A DNA stretch of 64,000 nucleotides from Montifringilla adamsi (lineage: Eukaryota; Chordata; Aves; Passeriformes; Passeridae): positions 496,001-560,000 of the forward strand of contig JAGGNK010000003.1 in the NCBI GenBank assembly GCA_017590115.1. The letters run 5' to 3'. The notes under the pieces are model-generated. The model saw nothing but the letters and a program-made list of their open reading frames with translations. It was not told the DNA's origin and ran no database searches. Position numbers and translations under genes: made by a program. Position 1 is the stretch's first letter, and each line of letters begins with the position of its first letter. Positions 1 through 13,823 of the stretch are shown here, piece after piece.

Positions 1-1254
1 TTACACTAGTAGGGCCAAAATAATATTACTGTATAAAGAACTTCTGAATCAGAAAGTCATAGGTAAAATATCTGATATAAAGAGCACAAACTAAATTGCA
101 AATTACATAGATTCATCACATATTGTAAACTGGTGTGTTTCTTAGCTGAAACTATGAAAATGTAAAACAACTTTGCAAACATTGCAAATACTCAGTTTCC
201 TGTCTTAAAATAAAATATACAGCTCTTTAGATGAAAGTATTTTAATTCAAAATTGTTGGAAAACAATAACAAAGTTCAAACTTTTATACAAAATTTTGGA
301 ATTTTGAGTCAGTACTGAGATGCATGGATTCTATGAGCTGAGCAGAGCTTGATTTTAACTATTTTTTTGTCCTTTTATTTTCCTTTTAGATGCTTTAGTG
401 CAGCTGACAGTGATAAGCACCCCTCTTCTGCAAAAGAATCCTGGATTACACAATGACGACACTTGCAGTTTGCCCAGCAAGTGGAGATAGACGCTTTCCT
501 CTGCCACAGCTTTGGGATGGCATACCTCCTTTGTGCTGCCCCAGCTCCTGAGCAGTGCCCTCTGGACTTCATGAGGGATGGAGTGGGCAGGGCTAACAGA
601 GCAGTGGCTGCATTCCTTGCTCTATCACTTTTCCTTAGAGAAAAGGTGATTCGTGCATGCTGCACAGGCCTGCCTCCTGTCCTCTCCTGTGCTGGTGCAT
701 GGCAGGCAGGCTGTCACAGCCATCCTGTGTGGAGGAGAGAGCAGGAGGATAACTCCTTGTCAGAGCAACTTGAGGCAATTCCAGGAGCCTTATGCAACTG
801 CTGTCTTGTTTCCACATTTTCCATTAGTACCAGACTCATCTGTAGCTTTTCCCTTTTTCTTTGTGTAGCTGTTATATAACAAGGGTCATGCGAGTACAAA
901 AAAATCCCCAATAATAAAACATGTAGTTTCCCAGTATGCAATTTCCCAGTAGTGATGACTTCTGGCAGTGAGCTTCATATGTCCTAATCTAAAACAAAGG
1001 CAGCACAGGAAGAGAACGTGACTCAGTCTTTGAGTCTCAGAAAGCAAATTATCTAACCAATCTAGTCTGGTCTTTATGAGCTCGAATGAGGTGTTTTGCT
1101 AGGCTTGGATTATTTCACATAGTGATATGTATTAGGAAGAATGGAAGCTCCTTGTGAAACTGATAAAATATGTTGCTAAATGCTCTTTAGCTGAAAGATT
1201 TTAGAGGTATTTTTGTTTCACCCAGCCAGTAACCAAGCCCCATGCAGTCACTAG
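1..1254. other. Intergenic, nothing recognised
   Basis: AT-rich single-copy-looking DNA. A 138-codon frame at 463-879 has no recognisable motif or splice context. Confidence 0.6.
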
Positions 1255-1803
1255 CTTGCTTCTCCACAAGTGAAATCACAGAGACAATTGGAGGGATAAA
1301 AGCCAAAAAAAACTCATGGGCTGAGGTAAAAGCAGTTTAATAGGGAAACCAAAAGCTTCACACACAAGCAAGGCAAAACAAGGAATTGATTCACCACTTC
1401 CCGTGGACAGGCAGGTGTTCAGCCGTTCCCAGGAGAGCAGGACCCTGTCATATAAATAGACACTTGGGAAGACAAACACTATCACACAAAGTGTCACCCT
1501 CTTCCTCCTTCTTCCCCGACTTTATATAGTGAGCCTGATGCCATATGGCCTGGAATATCCCTCTGGTCAGTTGGGGTCACCTGTCCCAGCCATGTCTCCT
1601 CCCACCCTCCCAAGCACCCCCAGCTTCCTCACCGGTGTGGCAGTATGAACAGCAGAAAAGGCCTTGGCTCTGTGTAAACCCTGCTCAGCAATAACAGAAA
1701 CACCTCTTTATTATCAACTCTGTGTTTGGCACAGATCCAAAACTAGTGTATGGCATCCCATACAAAACCACTGTGAAGAAAATTATACCAGCAGAAAGCA
1801 ACA
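1255..1803 (-). mobile_element. Retroviral LTR, avian family B, copy 1 (minus)
   Basis: Read on the minus strand this is about 550 bp with a TATA box (TATATAAAG, plus coordinates about 1519-1527) and an ATTAAA-type poly(A) signal (CCTATTAAACTG) near its 3' end. It aligns by eye along its whole length with the plus-strand LTR at 31.0-31.6 kb: shared blocks include the start with TTAATTTTCT-like sequence, GGGATATTC, GGCTGAAC and TTAAACTG. No internal viral sequence adjoins it, so it is probably a solo LTR. Ends are approximate. The pattern is that of common avian ERV LTRs; no subfamily is named. Confidence 0.75.
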
Positions 1804-2404
1804 CAGATATATATTCCTGAGGGTGCTTTCCTCAAGGAAATTACCATACTTCAAAGCTTTATTTTCTCCTAAACAGGTTTATCAGTACATTTTTTGGTAA
1901 TTTGGGAAAGAGGAGGACTAAGACTTTTATCAAGAAGGAAATTTAGCGTAATGCTTACCCCATGTCTGAGTCAGTGCAAGTCACCTGCTGGAGGAAGCCC
2001 CTTACATCTAGAGCAGTCCTGTTTTTCCAGAGCCTAGAAATGTCCCATCTGTCCAGAGCTGTCCCAGTTCTCCTACCACGTGGAAAAAGGTGCTGCCATT
2101 TCCGGTGGTTTCATGGCCTCTTCCTAACTAAAGTACTTCAAACCTCATGTTTGCCTGAGCACCTGTCCGTCAGGTGTGGTCCTGTGCTGGGAAGCAGGAT
2201 GCTTCACTCATGCAGCTCTGTGGAGTGCATTCCTCATTGCTTTGCTCTGTACGTGTGATGTCCCTTTGCCTTCCTCCTGCAAAGACATACCACAAAAAGT
2301 ATGTCTCCCCAGCAGGTGAAACTCTCTCTGCACTTCATCCACCTGGATTTCCATGAGGCTGAAAGAACTAAAGATGTATTCCAGTTTCTAACAGCTGCTT
2401 CATC
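1804..2404. other. Intergenic, nothing recognised
   Basis: Between the LTR and the CR1 fragment. I see no coding or repeat signature. Confidence 0.5.
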
Positions 2405-2708
2405 TTGAGTGTCAGTCTCTTCTCCCTGGTAGCAAGCAATAGGATGAGAGAAAACAGCCTCAAGTTGCTCCAGGGTAGGTTTAGATTGAATATTAGGAAA
2501 TATTTGTTCACGAATAGGATTGCCAAGTCCTGGAACAGATTGTGCAGGGAAGTAACAGAGTCTCACCTAGGTGACATTTAAAAGATGTGTAGATGTGACA
2601 TAGGGGTATGGTTTAGTGATGGACTTGGCAATGCTGGGTTAATGGTTGGACTTGATGATCACAGGGGTCTTTTCCAACCTAAATTTTTGGTGATGCTATG
2701 ATCTGCTG
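2405..2708 (+). mobile_element. CR1 LINE 3' fragment
   Basis: Contains the hallmark 3'-end blocks of avian CR1: AACAGCCTCAAGTTGCTCCAGG, GATTGAATATTAGGAAATAT, then GTTGGACTTGATGATCACAGGGGTC and TTCCAACCTAAAT, ending in a degenerate CTATGATCTG tail. It is 5'-truncated, as most CR1 copies are, with no coding part left. Confidence 0.9.
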
Positions 2709-3759
2709 CTGGGGGAGGAATTGCTGTGGAAAATTAAGTGCTGGCTATGGTTCTCTTTGAACACCCTTGGAAGCCCTTGGGAGCCTTGATGATTCTTTGC
2801 CTGCTCAACTCTTCTGTCCCAACCTCCTCTTTCGTGAGTCCTTCAAATCATACCTCTTCCTGGCAAAGCAGGTGGAGTAAAAGCAGACAACTTTCCTTTC
2901 AGCACTGCAAGAATGACCCCAAAAGTATGTACTCAAACCAGTGTTGTGTTTATATTTTAATTATCCACTGACATGACCTTTGGATGAGTTGTCCTTCCAG
3001 TCATCCCAGAAAGATATTGTCAGTACAGCACTTCTGAAAACATTTTGGAAGACACTGCAGTATTAACTCCATTTCAGAGATGGAAAAATCACCAAATGAA
3101 AAATCAAGTAACTTTTAACTGCTAAAGTAGACACACAGAGCCAGGGACTGTGGGAAGCTTTATCTGTGCCAGAAATTTGGGCCAGCATTTTTCAGACATT
3201 AGCATTCCCAAAGCAGCACCTATAGTTGTTGATTTTTAGCCATTCTTAGGGCAATATCTTACCAGATTAATTAAGTCAACTACTAGCAAACATCTTGTTA
3301 ACTTCTGTGCAAGTAATTTAGAAGTCTTAAAGTAACTTGCTTGGTCAGTCTTCCCTTGTTATGTTTAGGGAGACACAAGAGATATTTCAGAAAGCAGAAC
3401 AGCAGAAATATTATCTACTTAGATAGCAATCTGAAGTGAATAAATGCAACTCAGTTATCGACTGAAAATGTCTTTTGTTGCTTTATTCTGCCACTTAGTG
3501 CCAACAGACTGTACCAAGCGCAGACTTGATTTGCGTCACCACTATGGTGATTTTGTCCCTATGCTAATTTTGTAATGTATGACAGCAATAACCTTGTAAA
3601 TCTTGGACTTACAGGGAGGCAAATATGAAGTAAATGAGTTGTGAGATTTTTATGGTTATTCTTTCCTGCAATATAGATTTATAGAAATGCTGTCCATCAG
3701 GGAGACTTCTTGCCTGTTATGTGGCACAAATGTGCATTAATTTCAACCCTTTTAATAAA
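2709..3759. other. Intergenic, nothing recognised
   Basis: AT-rich sequence without recognised elements. Confidence 0.5.
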
Positions 3760-3815
3760 TCTTCAAGGGGAATAACAACAATAGTAATGCAATAGCAGCA
3801 ACAATAAATAATACT
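3760..3815. repeat. A-rich (AATAAC/AACAATA) simple repeat
   Basis: Imperfect A-rich sequence immediately outside the 3' end of the following minus-strand CR1 fragment. It resembles the A-rich repeat on the other side of that element (4287-4443). Confidence 0.6.
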
Positions 3816-3819
3816 CATA

Positions 3820-4268
3820 AACTCACAGATCAGAGTGGTTTGGGTTGGAAGGAACCTTTTCCCTCATTCATGGATAGGGACGCCTTTCACTGGACAAAGT
3901 TGTTCACAGCTCCATCTGACCTGGCCTTGATTTTTCCAGGCATGGGGCATTCACAACTTCTCTGGACAATGTGTGCCAGGGATTGATCACCCTCACAGGG
4001 AAGTATTTATTCTAAATATTCAATCTAATCCTCTTACTTTTTAGCTCAAAGCAATTCCTTCTTGTCCTGTCCCTCCATGCTCTTGTCAGAAGTCCCTCTC
4101 CAGTTCTCCTGTAGCCCCTTTAGGCACTGACAGGAGGTCTAAGGTCTCACGAGAGCCTTCCCTTCCTGGCTGGACAGCTCCAACTTTCTCAGCCTATCTT
4201 CATAATAGATTTTCTTCAGCCCTCTAATCATCATCATGGCTTCCACTAGACTTGCTCTGCTTCTTGTT
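3820..4268 (-). mobile_element. CR1 LINE fragment, minus strand
   Basis: The plus strand reads the reverse complement of a CR1 3' end: GAGTGGTTTGGGTTGGAAGG, then CTGACCTGGCCTTG, TTCTAAATATTCAATCTAATC and CTTCTTGTCCTGTCC. About 450 bp is kept, one of the longer CR1 pieces in the window. It is decayed and non-coding. Confidence 0.92.
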
Positions 4269-4286
4269 TTGGGAAGTTATGGTTTG

Positions 4287-4443
4287 AAAAACCAACCATA
4301 ATAATAAACCAACAACGACAATAAGAAAAATATTAAAATGGAACAACAAAATAGTAAAATATTGAAATTATAAAACAATGAAACAATAAAATAGTATAAT
4401 AACAAAGTAATAAAACAGGAAATAATAATGTAATAACATCATT
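4287..4443. repeat. A-rich imperfect repeat (AATAAAAC-like)
   Basis: About 155 bp of AATAATA, AAACAATA and AATAGTA units directly next to the 5' edge of the CR1 copy. Low complexity, no gene. Confidence 0.75.
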
Positions 4444-4601
4444 AACTCTATTACTTGTGTGCAAATGGGTCTGTGGCTGCTGAGGGTCTCAGTGGTGGGA
4501 AGATGCTCCAGTGTCCTGAAGCTGGAGCAGTGGTTTTTTGGAGGCTGGAGGGGTGGAGGTTATTTGCAAGCAATATTTTTCCTCTGCTCCCAACACTGCA
4601 T

Positions 4602-4665
4602 CAAAAGCAAAAAAACAGATAAAAAATTGGAAAAAAACCAACAAAGACCCACCCAAAAATCAACA

Positions 4666-4696
<31 letters not shown>

Positions 4697-4775
4697 CAAA
4701 ATCAAAACCAAAAAACCCCTCAAACAAACAAACAAAAAATTAAACAGAAACAAAAAAAAAGGAAGAAAAAAAATG
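4602..4775. repeat. A-rich low-complexity tract (AAAACAAAAC)
   Basis: About 170 bp almost without T on the plus strand, built from AAACAAA and AAAACC units. The lysine- and asparagine-rich open frames across it are artefacts of composition. Confidence 0.85.
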
Positions 4776-7700
4776 TGTAGCTCTTTTCATCCATTTTGGT
4801 TTTAAACCAAAGTATTCTGGAATAATTTAATTCAAACTAAAAGCAAATACTTAGTAAGCAAAAGATTTAAAGTATAGTGTCACTGGTGATAATTTTTTAT
4901 TTAAATTAAAGACCTGTTGAATTCTTAACTTTTCATTTCTACAGATTACAAAAACCATCAATACAGTTTCTGTTCTTTGGCCCTCCCTTTACACAAGCCT
5001 CTAAATTATGTGCAGGACTTCTGGTTATGGATGGAGCATATCCTGACAGGTAAAAAAACCTTGTTCGCAATATTAGCTAAATAATTCAAAGCCCTTGGAC
5101 AAATTTGCAAAAGTTCCTGGCTTTGCCATCTGTTTTATGTAGAATTGTGTTTTCAGGTCTCACAATTCCCTTTCTTGTTTTAAAACCAGCTGCAGCTCAT
5201 CATCACTGAATTAGCATGATCAGAGGTTTGGACTGGACTGATATTGTTTGGTTAAACTCACTTGTGTGTCTGGAGGTGAGAACATTTACTCAAATTCAAT
5301 TCCTACAGAGTGCAACTGCTGAGTCTGGAAACACTCTGTGAACTTCAGAGTTCCATGAATTGCAGGAAATCTTGGAAAAAAAGCTTGTTAATGGGAGTGT
5401 TTTCAACTTTTCATGGGTAAGGCCAGATCTTTAGCTTATCTCTAATTCTCCTTATAGCTTGCATCACGAAGAGGGATGTATTTCAACTTATATAATTGCC
5501 TTTCCTATGTTTTAATACATATGGCAAGATGTGAAATGAAGTGGTACCTGCCTACTTTATAATTTTTATCTAAATAGTCTGAGGTGGGGTTATTTTTTAA
5601 GGGAAAGAGTTTCTAAAATTAAAACATAGTTTTAGACTATTAAATTTTAAGGTGTTTGGACTGAAACAACTGTAGCTACAAAAGCAGAGGTCAATACCAG
5701 AATTGAGGTTCCTTTAAAATAAATTAAAAAAAGCAAACTTTTTTCTTTTTAGGGGAGTTTTGTGGCTGTTAAGGCAATGAAGGAAAATCTCACTTTGCAT
5801 TTACATTGTACGACATATGCTTAGCTGGAAAAATGTTCATTGCTTTAGACTGATGGTGGAAAAGAAAAGAAATTTAAAGTGAAGGTACTCAATTTATCTC
5901 CAATTTGAGAAAGTAATCTGGTTTTAATATTTTTGAAGTGTGTTGGAAATGACCATTTGACCTTTTTTATTTTTTTTGTATAAAAATCTTTCTGTGTTTT
6001 CAAAAAAGTATGGCAGATGCATTTCATTAAACCTACATTTCTTCATTGAGTTTTCTCCATAGATGTGTGTTAACCTGCCTGTGCAAATAATTGAATGAAT
6101 GAATTAATTAATTGAATGAATGAACCATTCCTTGATATTGAAAGTCAGTGATAGCCAGTTTCTTCTTTTAATTAATATGGCTTTTTTTTTTTTTTTTTCT
6201 CTCAGCACAGGTTTTCTCTTATCTTCAACCAGGAATCTCCCTTAATGGTCTGATTATTTTTGTAGGGCAAGATGACCCCACTTGTCTTTGTTCTTCCAGC
6301 TGTAACCAGTTTCCACAGACTTCACTATCCAAGTGCACCTTTTGAGACTGTGGGTACCACACTGAATCTGAACACATGAGAGATGAATCAAGTTTCTCAG
6401 CAGAAATGCTGATGAATTTACCATATAGGTTTAACACAATATTGGTTTTAAGGGGAGAAGAAGGAGGGAAAGAGAGACTATTTGAATGGCCAGCAAGCAG
6501 GATGATAGAAGCCTGTCTTACCTGATTATGGTTGGGACAGAAGGCTGCAAGTAGAAGTGGAGTCGTGTGACAGTAGACAGCCATGCAGGCCTAAACCAAA
6601 GGGAATAAGGCTTTATGGCTGACATTAAGCTGCTATAAACTCAGATAAGGATGGGTTTCCTGCACAACCAAAGTGAGGGAGCTCTTGGTTTATTTTGTTT
6701 TATCCTTTCAGTTTCTTAGCATATTAAAAGCCTGGCCAAACTCAGAATAGGGGAGATATTGAGAAAAGGTCATCTGAAGGTGGAACCACATGGACAGTGT
6801 CAACTCTGGCTTACAGCTGCAGAATATTTGTGCATCACCTACACCAGTGGGCACAGGAGGAGGAGTAGATAGACTGAGTCCTGCTCCCTTTCCTTCTCTT
6901 TGATTCAGAAGCTGGAAACAGGAGAACATGGCACACTTGTGACCTGGTTTTTGCACTGTCCTTCAGGAACTTGATAGCAGTCCAAAAAGCATTCCTCAGA
7001 TCACAGGCTGTTGACACAGTACCTCAATATGAACTGTGAAAAGGCTGGCTTCGTTCTATATTTACTGCCACTGGCAGCCATCAGGAACCATGCTGTGCTT
7101 GAAGCATTTCTAGCATGCTCAAAGCTAGCTCGTAAGCCCCAGAAAATGAATGTTACACAACAAACTGGATCTGATATAACTGGGCTTAGGGTATCTCCAG
7201 GTGATGCCCCTTGCATTGACTTACTGAATATTAGCCATGATGTTGTGATTCTTGATTTCAAAATTATTTTTTGTGCTGTTTTTTTTGCTAGTTTAACTCC
7301 CTGAGCTGCCTTACTGTAAGGCCAGCTGAGTACTAGCACGAGGGAAAACAAGTCAGATGCTTTAGTGCAAAAGAGTGTGAGGTTCATCACTGTCTTACTA
7401 GGCCCATAAAAATAACAAGGGGCAAAAAAAGTACAAGAGAAACCTAGTATATAGAGGGTAAGAGAAATATATATTTAAGTGTCCTTTGGCAGACCATAGA
7501 ACATCCCTTCTATGAAGAAAGAATGGATATAATTTGGTTGAAAATTTTTATTCTTTAAAAAGGAAATTAAGATTTTTGACCTCTGAAAGGAGGAAATAAA
7601 AAGAGCTGACAATTGCTGATTCATTTTTCTTTTCTCCCTTCCTTCAGTAATTGCAATAGGGTTACCGTTATGCTTACCGAGGAAGTTAAAATCCTGGAAG

Positions 7701-10700
7701 CATCAGAAAATGAGCTCAAATCAAATTCAAATAAAATTCAAACATGTAAGTTTGCATCTGTGAACAAGCCATAGAGTTGTACATTCATTACCAATATATA
7801 AATGTGAAAATTTCTTACCATATGTTGATTCGTGGATTTTATGTATAGAAGATGGACAGTAGTTTATCTTCTGTTCTGACTTCCCTTCAGCTGGAAAAAA
7901 AAAAATAAATCTCTGACTCATGCTGAAATGTATTTTGTATGGGTTGTGATGGTTTTAACTTCCAGCCTCAGTTTACAAGATATGCTAGGCAAAAACAAAG
8001 GAAGGAAAACAATAGCCTCAAGTGAATGAAGTCATGTGTTAGGAACTCCTGGAAGGGAGAGGTGGACAAGTCTTAAAGTTTTTCAGCATGTATCAAGTAG
8101 AAAGTAAAGTCCAGAAAAGAAATATTCAAACTAGATTTCTGCAAGTGATTCAACTATTTTTTTCTCTTTTCTCTAGTAAGCCAACTTTATTACTGCGGTA
8201 TTGCTGAAACCTCAGCCTATTTCAAACCAATAATCCTAGTTACTCAAAGTCCTTGAGGGTTCACCTTTTAGTTTCTCTGTCTTGGATACAAAAGGCTAAT
8301 TTTTATATTTGTTAAGACATTGATTAAATTTAAAGTCTGTGGTGTGACTCTTGAATTTAGAGGCAGCAATTCTGCTGTTGCATATTTACTGGCATGGAAA
8401 GTTAGTGATCAGAGACAGTTAATCATCCTCTCACAGAGTAAATGAACTAAGAATACAATAAATGGTGCTGCTCTGCACTTTTGTGATTACTTGTCTGTAT
8501 TATTTGAGACACATCACCCACTTCCACTATAATACCTTAAGAATACTGTTAAAAACATAGCCTCTGAATAAGTAGGAGATCTTTGCAGAAATGGGAACTT
8601 GTGCAAAACCCCCCAGAGAAGTTATGAGCAGTGCTGGTGAAACAGCAGCCAGAGGTCAGCAGAAGCTTTCATGAAGCAAAACTCATAAACAAGCTGGTGA
8701 GTCAAACTCATTTCCTTGACTAACAGGAGTAGGATTTCATAAACACAGCAATCTCTTAGTGCTCTCCAAACCAACTGTGAACTGTTTTTGTCAGTTTATG
8801 CAGCAGAGAAACAGAGGGGAGGGCAGCTTTTTCCGGCTCTTTTGGAAACACTTCTAAAAAGAGGCTCTTTCAGAAAATATAATAGTTGTTAGACTTTGGG
8901 TAACAGGGGAGACATTTTATTAGGACTCATTTAACTTGACACTCAACACTGCCTTCTTTCTGACCTACTCTTTTCTGAACTGGTATATTTTTTTCATGTT
9001 TACTCCATGTGTTATGTCATGGTGGCCTAGTGTCCTTCTTAATGTATTTACTTGTGTTTGAAAAGGTCAGTGTGTAAGATCAACCTAATAAAACACTCCA
9101 TCTCATAAAATTCACTGTCTTTCTAGTGAGGCAGCACGGTCCTTCAAATCCTCTTCATTTTAGTGGAAATTCAGATAGATCAGATTTGTAAGGGAGGTAA
9201 AGACCTCACTAATGCCAATACTTTGTATTTAAATTCAGAACACTGTTTCAAGCATTTATTATGTTTTATGAGCCTTTTCAAAATGTTGTGAACCAGATGA
9301 TCAAATATAAAATGTATTCTGCATTCCGTTACAACTTTATTCCAAAGGTTCTATTTAAAATATTTTCATTCACGAAAAGTTGATAATGTCTTTAGCCCAG
9401 TTCAAAAATATTCTGGCATTGGTCCTCAGTGCAACTGCAGACCAGTTGCACACCATGAATTCACTTCCTTGGATATTTCATGCCTGTGGTCATACAAGAG
9501 GTCTAGGTGATAGTCAGGAAATGCAAAGAACACTCTGAGATTCAAAGTCCCACCTGCAGCTGCCCACGGTGGAGGATTGACTTAGCTTACACACACACTC
9601 GTTCAGATCTTCAGGTGGGCCATGGTCTGCAAAAATTTCCTGTGTTGTTCTGCAGCTGTGTTCTTTGTGTTACATCATTAATGGTGTTGACACTGAAAAG
9701 GTATTGAAACCTCACAATATACTACTGATCTAAGGGTTTGGTAAATAAACCATAGACTGTGAAGGAGAAAATGTGTTTGTCTCCTTATCTCTCTAATTTT
9801 GTCTTGTTCTTGTTCAAAGAGATTTAGTCTTGCTGGAAGGCCAGGATCCCATGCAAGAACTTTGTTTTTTGTTTCTTTGTTTCTTGTTTCTCTGTTTCTT
9901 GAAGACTCAGACTAGCATTGCCCCCGTCTCAAGGATGTGCTGCTGCTCTTGCCACCACTTAGGCCGTGTAGGCAGAGAGAGAGGGTGGGGACACGTCCTG
10001 ACACTGTTTCCTGCTGCTCTCCACTGCTGGTGAAAAGCAATAACTCCTCTTCCATTTCTGTGAGCTGGTGGCATAACCTGATAGAGTAGGTCTTGAATCA
10101 TCACAGTACAGTGAAAGCTGTCCATCATCCATACTAAATGCCTCTCACACTGCTCTTCTGTCCCACTCTGCAGGCAAAGTTCATGTCGTCAAGATTTTGG
10201 AGCATGTACTTAACCTTTAGATATTAGAGTGGTTGGTTGGCACTAAGTTTTTTCAGTGAAAATAGACACCAACTTTCTCCAGCATTGTCAGTGGGGAGTG
10301 GAAAGATTTCTTCTGCTAGATATGTTTTAAAATGTACCAAGATGTATATCAAATGAAAAAAACTAATTTTTTCTCAAAGTTCACCCTGTCATTTTTTAAG
10401 AAACCTCTGCACTATGACTCGTGCACTGAAGGGTTATCTGCTACTATTTCTATGGCATAAACTCATCCTGCATAACAAGGGCTGCTTCTTGCATTCCTCT
10501 CCTTTTCCCCTCCCAGCGTCCTTGTGTGCCACTTGCTTCTTATCCTGAATTCCAACAACAAATCTCACATTTCTTCAAAAATTTTTCAATGGCAATTCTT
10601 TCTTTATGTCTTTCCTTTCTACCACTGCAGGATTTTTATGTATTTCTCTGGTTTTGCTGTTTTCCCTTTTATCTTTATGCATCCACTCCTTACCACTCTC

Positions 10701-13700
10701 ACTCATTTCTTTTTTCTTCTTTCCCTCTCTCAGGAGAGAATGCTTTCAGAAGTGTATTAGAAAGTTGTCAGAGTTGAAATGGAATAATTTCATTGGAAAA
10801 AAGTCAAAGGCTACTAAAGTTTGAAGTTTTGATGATCACAGTAAATCCTCCACCCTTCTGTGTTTCTGTTTTCCCCAATGGTAGTGTAGAGTTTTGCCCT
10901 TCTATTTTCCTTGAAACTTCAAAACTGATTGAGTACATGTGACATATGCTGTTGTGTAACAGTCAAAAAGAGCAATATCTTAAAGCTGAGAAAAAGCTTA
11001 GTCATCAATACCAAGAAGCTAATCTGGAGAAGAAAATTTTCTCAGCTGGGAGAAGATCCTGAAGACCTGAAAGCATTTTCATCCTTAAGAATCAGGGTGC
11101 TGAGTGGAACAAGACAAAGGATCCATGGAGAGAACACCTGTCTATAGACACAGAGCTTTGAACAAGCAAAAACTCCAAAAATACAAAACCCTCAAACACT
11201 GAAAAGCTGGAAATCAGAAGGTTTCTGATCAGGTTTTGTTTCGTTTTTTATTTTTCAGTCATGACTGTGTCTAAGTGTGTGCAAACTGAGGAAGTGAAAG
11301 ATAACTACAAATGAATTTGTTGGCAAACTGCTGTGAATTTTCATGCAATATTTTGCTATAGTGCAGTTATTTCACCTGGAAAATTATAATGGCTGCAATT
11401 ATTTTGGAACTGTGTTTGTCAGAGAAACTTGGAATGGAAACACAATACAGTTAATATTCTTTTTGATAGAAAGTGAATGAATTTGTATGCTGAAGTTGTA
11501 GATATAGCCTTATTGTACCTCGTATGTGCAACTCTGTGTTGTCATCTAGGACAAATTTAGGAAAACATTTAGGATCTTCTGTGGAAACAGAGAGCTAAAA
11601 CAATGTGCACGACTGCTGAAGATAGACACACAGCAAAATAGAATTTGAACCTTGGAGCCCCATGAGATTTCCTTAACATCACATAGTAAATGCAAGGGCT
11701 GGAATAATTGACAGGATTATGGGAGAGAGAAACATTACAAACTCCTGATGACAAAGAAGTGGCAAGTTATCTCAGAAACAAGAGGAGAAACCCCGATTAA
11801 ACATAAAGAAAATACTCAAAATTCATTGTCACTGAAGTGCTGGGCTAGCTGAATAGGATCAAGCAAAAATGAGTGACATATAGTATCTTAAAACTAATAT
11901 AGGGATGATTTCTATATACTCCATGAGTAAGAATTTGTAATAATGTTGGGAGTGTAACAGGAAAACTTTGCTGCTAAAAAATACATCCTACAGTAAATAT
12001 TGAACTCTATTTCAGGCAACCCAGTCCTCACATTTACATTAGGTTTTCCACATCTGTTTCATATCCAATTTATGTCAACAGCAATTGAAATCTGTTTCCA
12101 TCTGGGTTTTGGATGGGCTGCACTGAATGAATTACCAGGAAAAAAGTAACTTCTAGCATGAATTAAACATCATTCAAAGTCCTCTGGTACCTTCTGTGAG
12201 CTGAGTGGAGAAGCTGTAGAGCCTTGACTTGTACGGAATTGGAAATTAAGGAACCAAATTTTACAGAAGTAAGGAAAAATGCTCCATTCAGTCTGAAGAA
12301 TTATGGGTTAAGATATAGGGCCTTCTATACAGTGATATTTGCTTATTATACAGAAACTTTGAATAAGCACCCACATGTCCACAAGTATTTTACTTTGCAA
12401 AATCTCTTTCTTTTGGTCTGTATCTAATGCACACTGTACCTCAACCATAAAGTTTCTACATTTATAAGAAAGAAATTACTAGACAAATAAAAGAGTGGGA
12501 ACAGATGTTAATGTCCTCACTCTAGGGAGGTCAAATGTAAATTCACTCCAGGAGACCAAACTCAGTAATTGGGCTGCCTAAAAAATTAGATTCCCAGTGT
12601 GTGCCTTGATATGTACAAGTTCTTTGTTTTCACACAATGCTTCTTTATCAGTGAAATCTCCATATTATGAAACAAAAACATTTCTTGCAATATTCTGTTG
12701 AGGAAATAAAACAGTATAATATGAATCTTTAAGTAAAAATTCAGTGTTACAGCCTTTGGCTTGGTTGTTACATCAATAGGTAAATCAGGTACAGACACAT
12801 GAAGGGGGGCTTGTTTTCATAACCCAATCTTGCTTTTGGAGAAGTTAATGGGGCGTTTGTTACTGGCAATACTACGGGGTGGCTACAGACCAAAGGAGCA
12901 GTTATCAAAGGGTATATAAATGGGGAAAAGTACCCATGTAGGCCTACAATAGTGACTGAGGGAAAAAAGAATTTTACTTCAGACATGCAGAGACCCTTTC
13001 CAAGCTATATTATTCATGTTTCTATGACTATTTATATTTCATTACCAGAGACCTTCTCTTTTGAAGAGTCTATTGTATTAGTGATCCCTTTTAAACTGAG
13101 TAATCTTAATTTTGTAATATTTTTGATTTTTTGAAAGGATCATAGCTTTCAGGGAATAATGAATGCAGTAATGAATAAGTTATCTTGAGCTGAAAAATTT
13201 CCTAATGTCTTTATACTGCTAGGGGAAAAAAGTAATTTTTTTGAGAGTCTAAACCATCCATAGAGACCAATAAAGACAGCAGGTCTTCGATTAAATAGCT
13301 GGCAAAATATCTAACTTTTGGAGTAGCATCATTAAGACAGAACATTCAATGACCATTCAAGTGTTAATTAATCAGTGTAAATATTCGTACATTCTTCGCC
13401 CTTGAAGAACAACCCTTTTCTGGACAGGACAGCTTTAATAATGTTTTTCATCACAGCTTCATGAACTTACCCCAGAATTTTGGCCTAGGAAGTGGCACAT
13501 GTGGATATAGATTGTTTTATTTTGTGAGAGCTCAGGGTTTCTTGTTTACGTGTTCATAACTGTGGTAATTCCACTTAGGAACCAGCAAAGGAGCTGTGGG
13601 TAGGTATTGCAACCACAATGTATGTCATGTCCTTGGAATGCAGCCATCCTCTTTTAGGGACAAGGAGGGAAATTTCCTTCAACTCTGCGTGCTCCAGTTA

Positions 13701-13823
13701 CTACTCAGTCATAGATCCACTCTGTACTCCAGGTATTTTCGCTTTGAAATTAATTACAAAAGGATGACAAACAGGAGAAACCTACTGAAAAAGTAGGATG
13801 AAAGTATGATTAAATTGGTATTA
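4776..13823. other. Intergenic, 9 kb with only low-complexity patches
   Basis: I see short simple repeats only: GAAT/AATT units at 6090-6125, a poly(T) at 6181-6200 and CTTTGTTT-type sequence at 9860-9902. Open frames of 60-129 codons lack splice context and family motifs. Confidence 0.55.

Noticed and set aside
4459..4780. Lys/Asn/Gln-rich frames
   Set aside because: Translation of an A-rich low-complexity tract.
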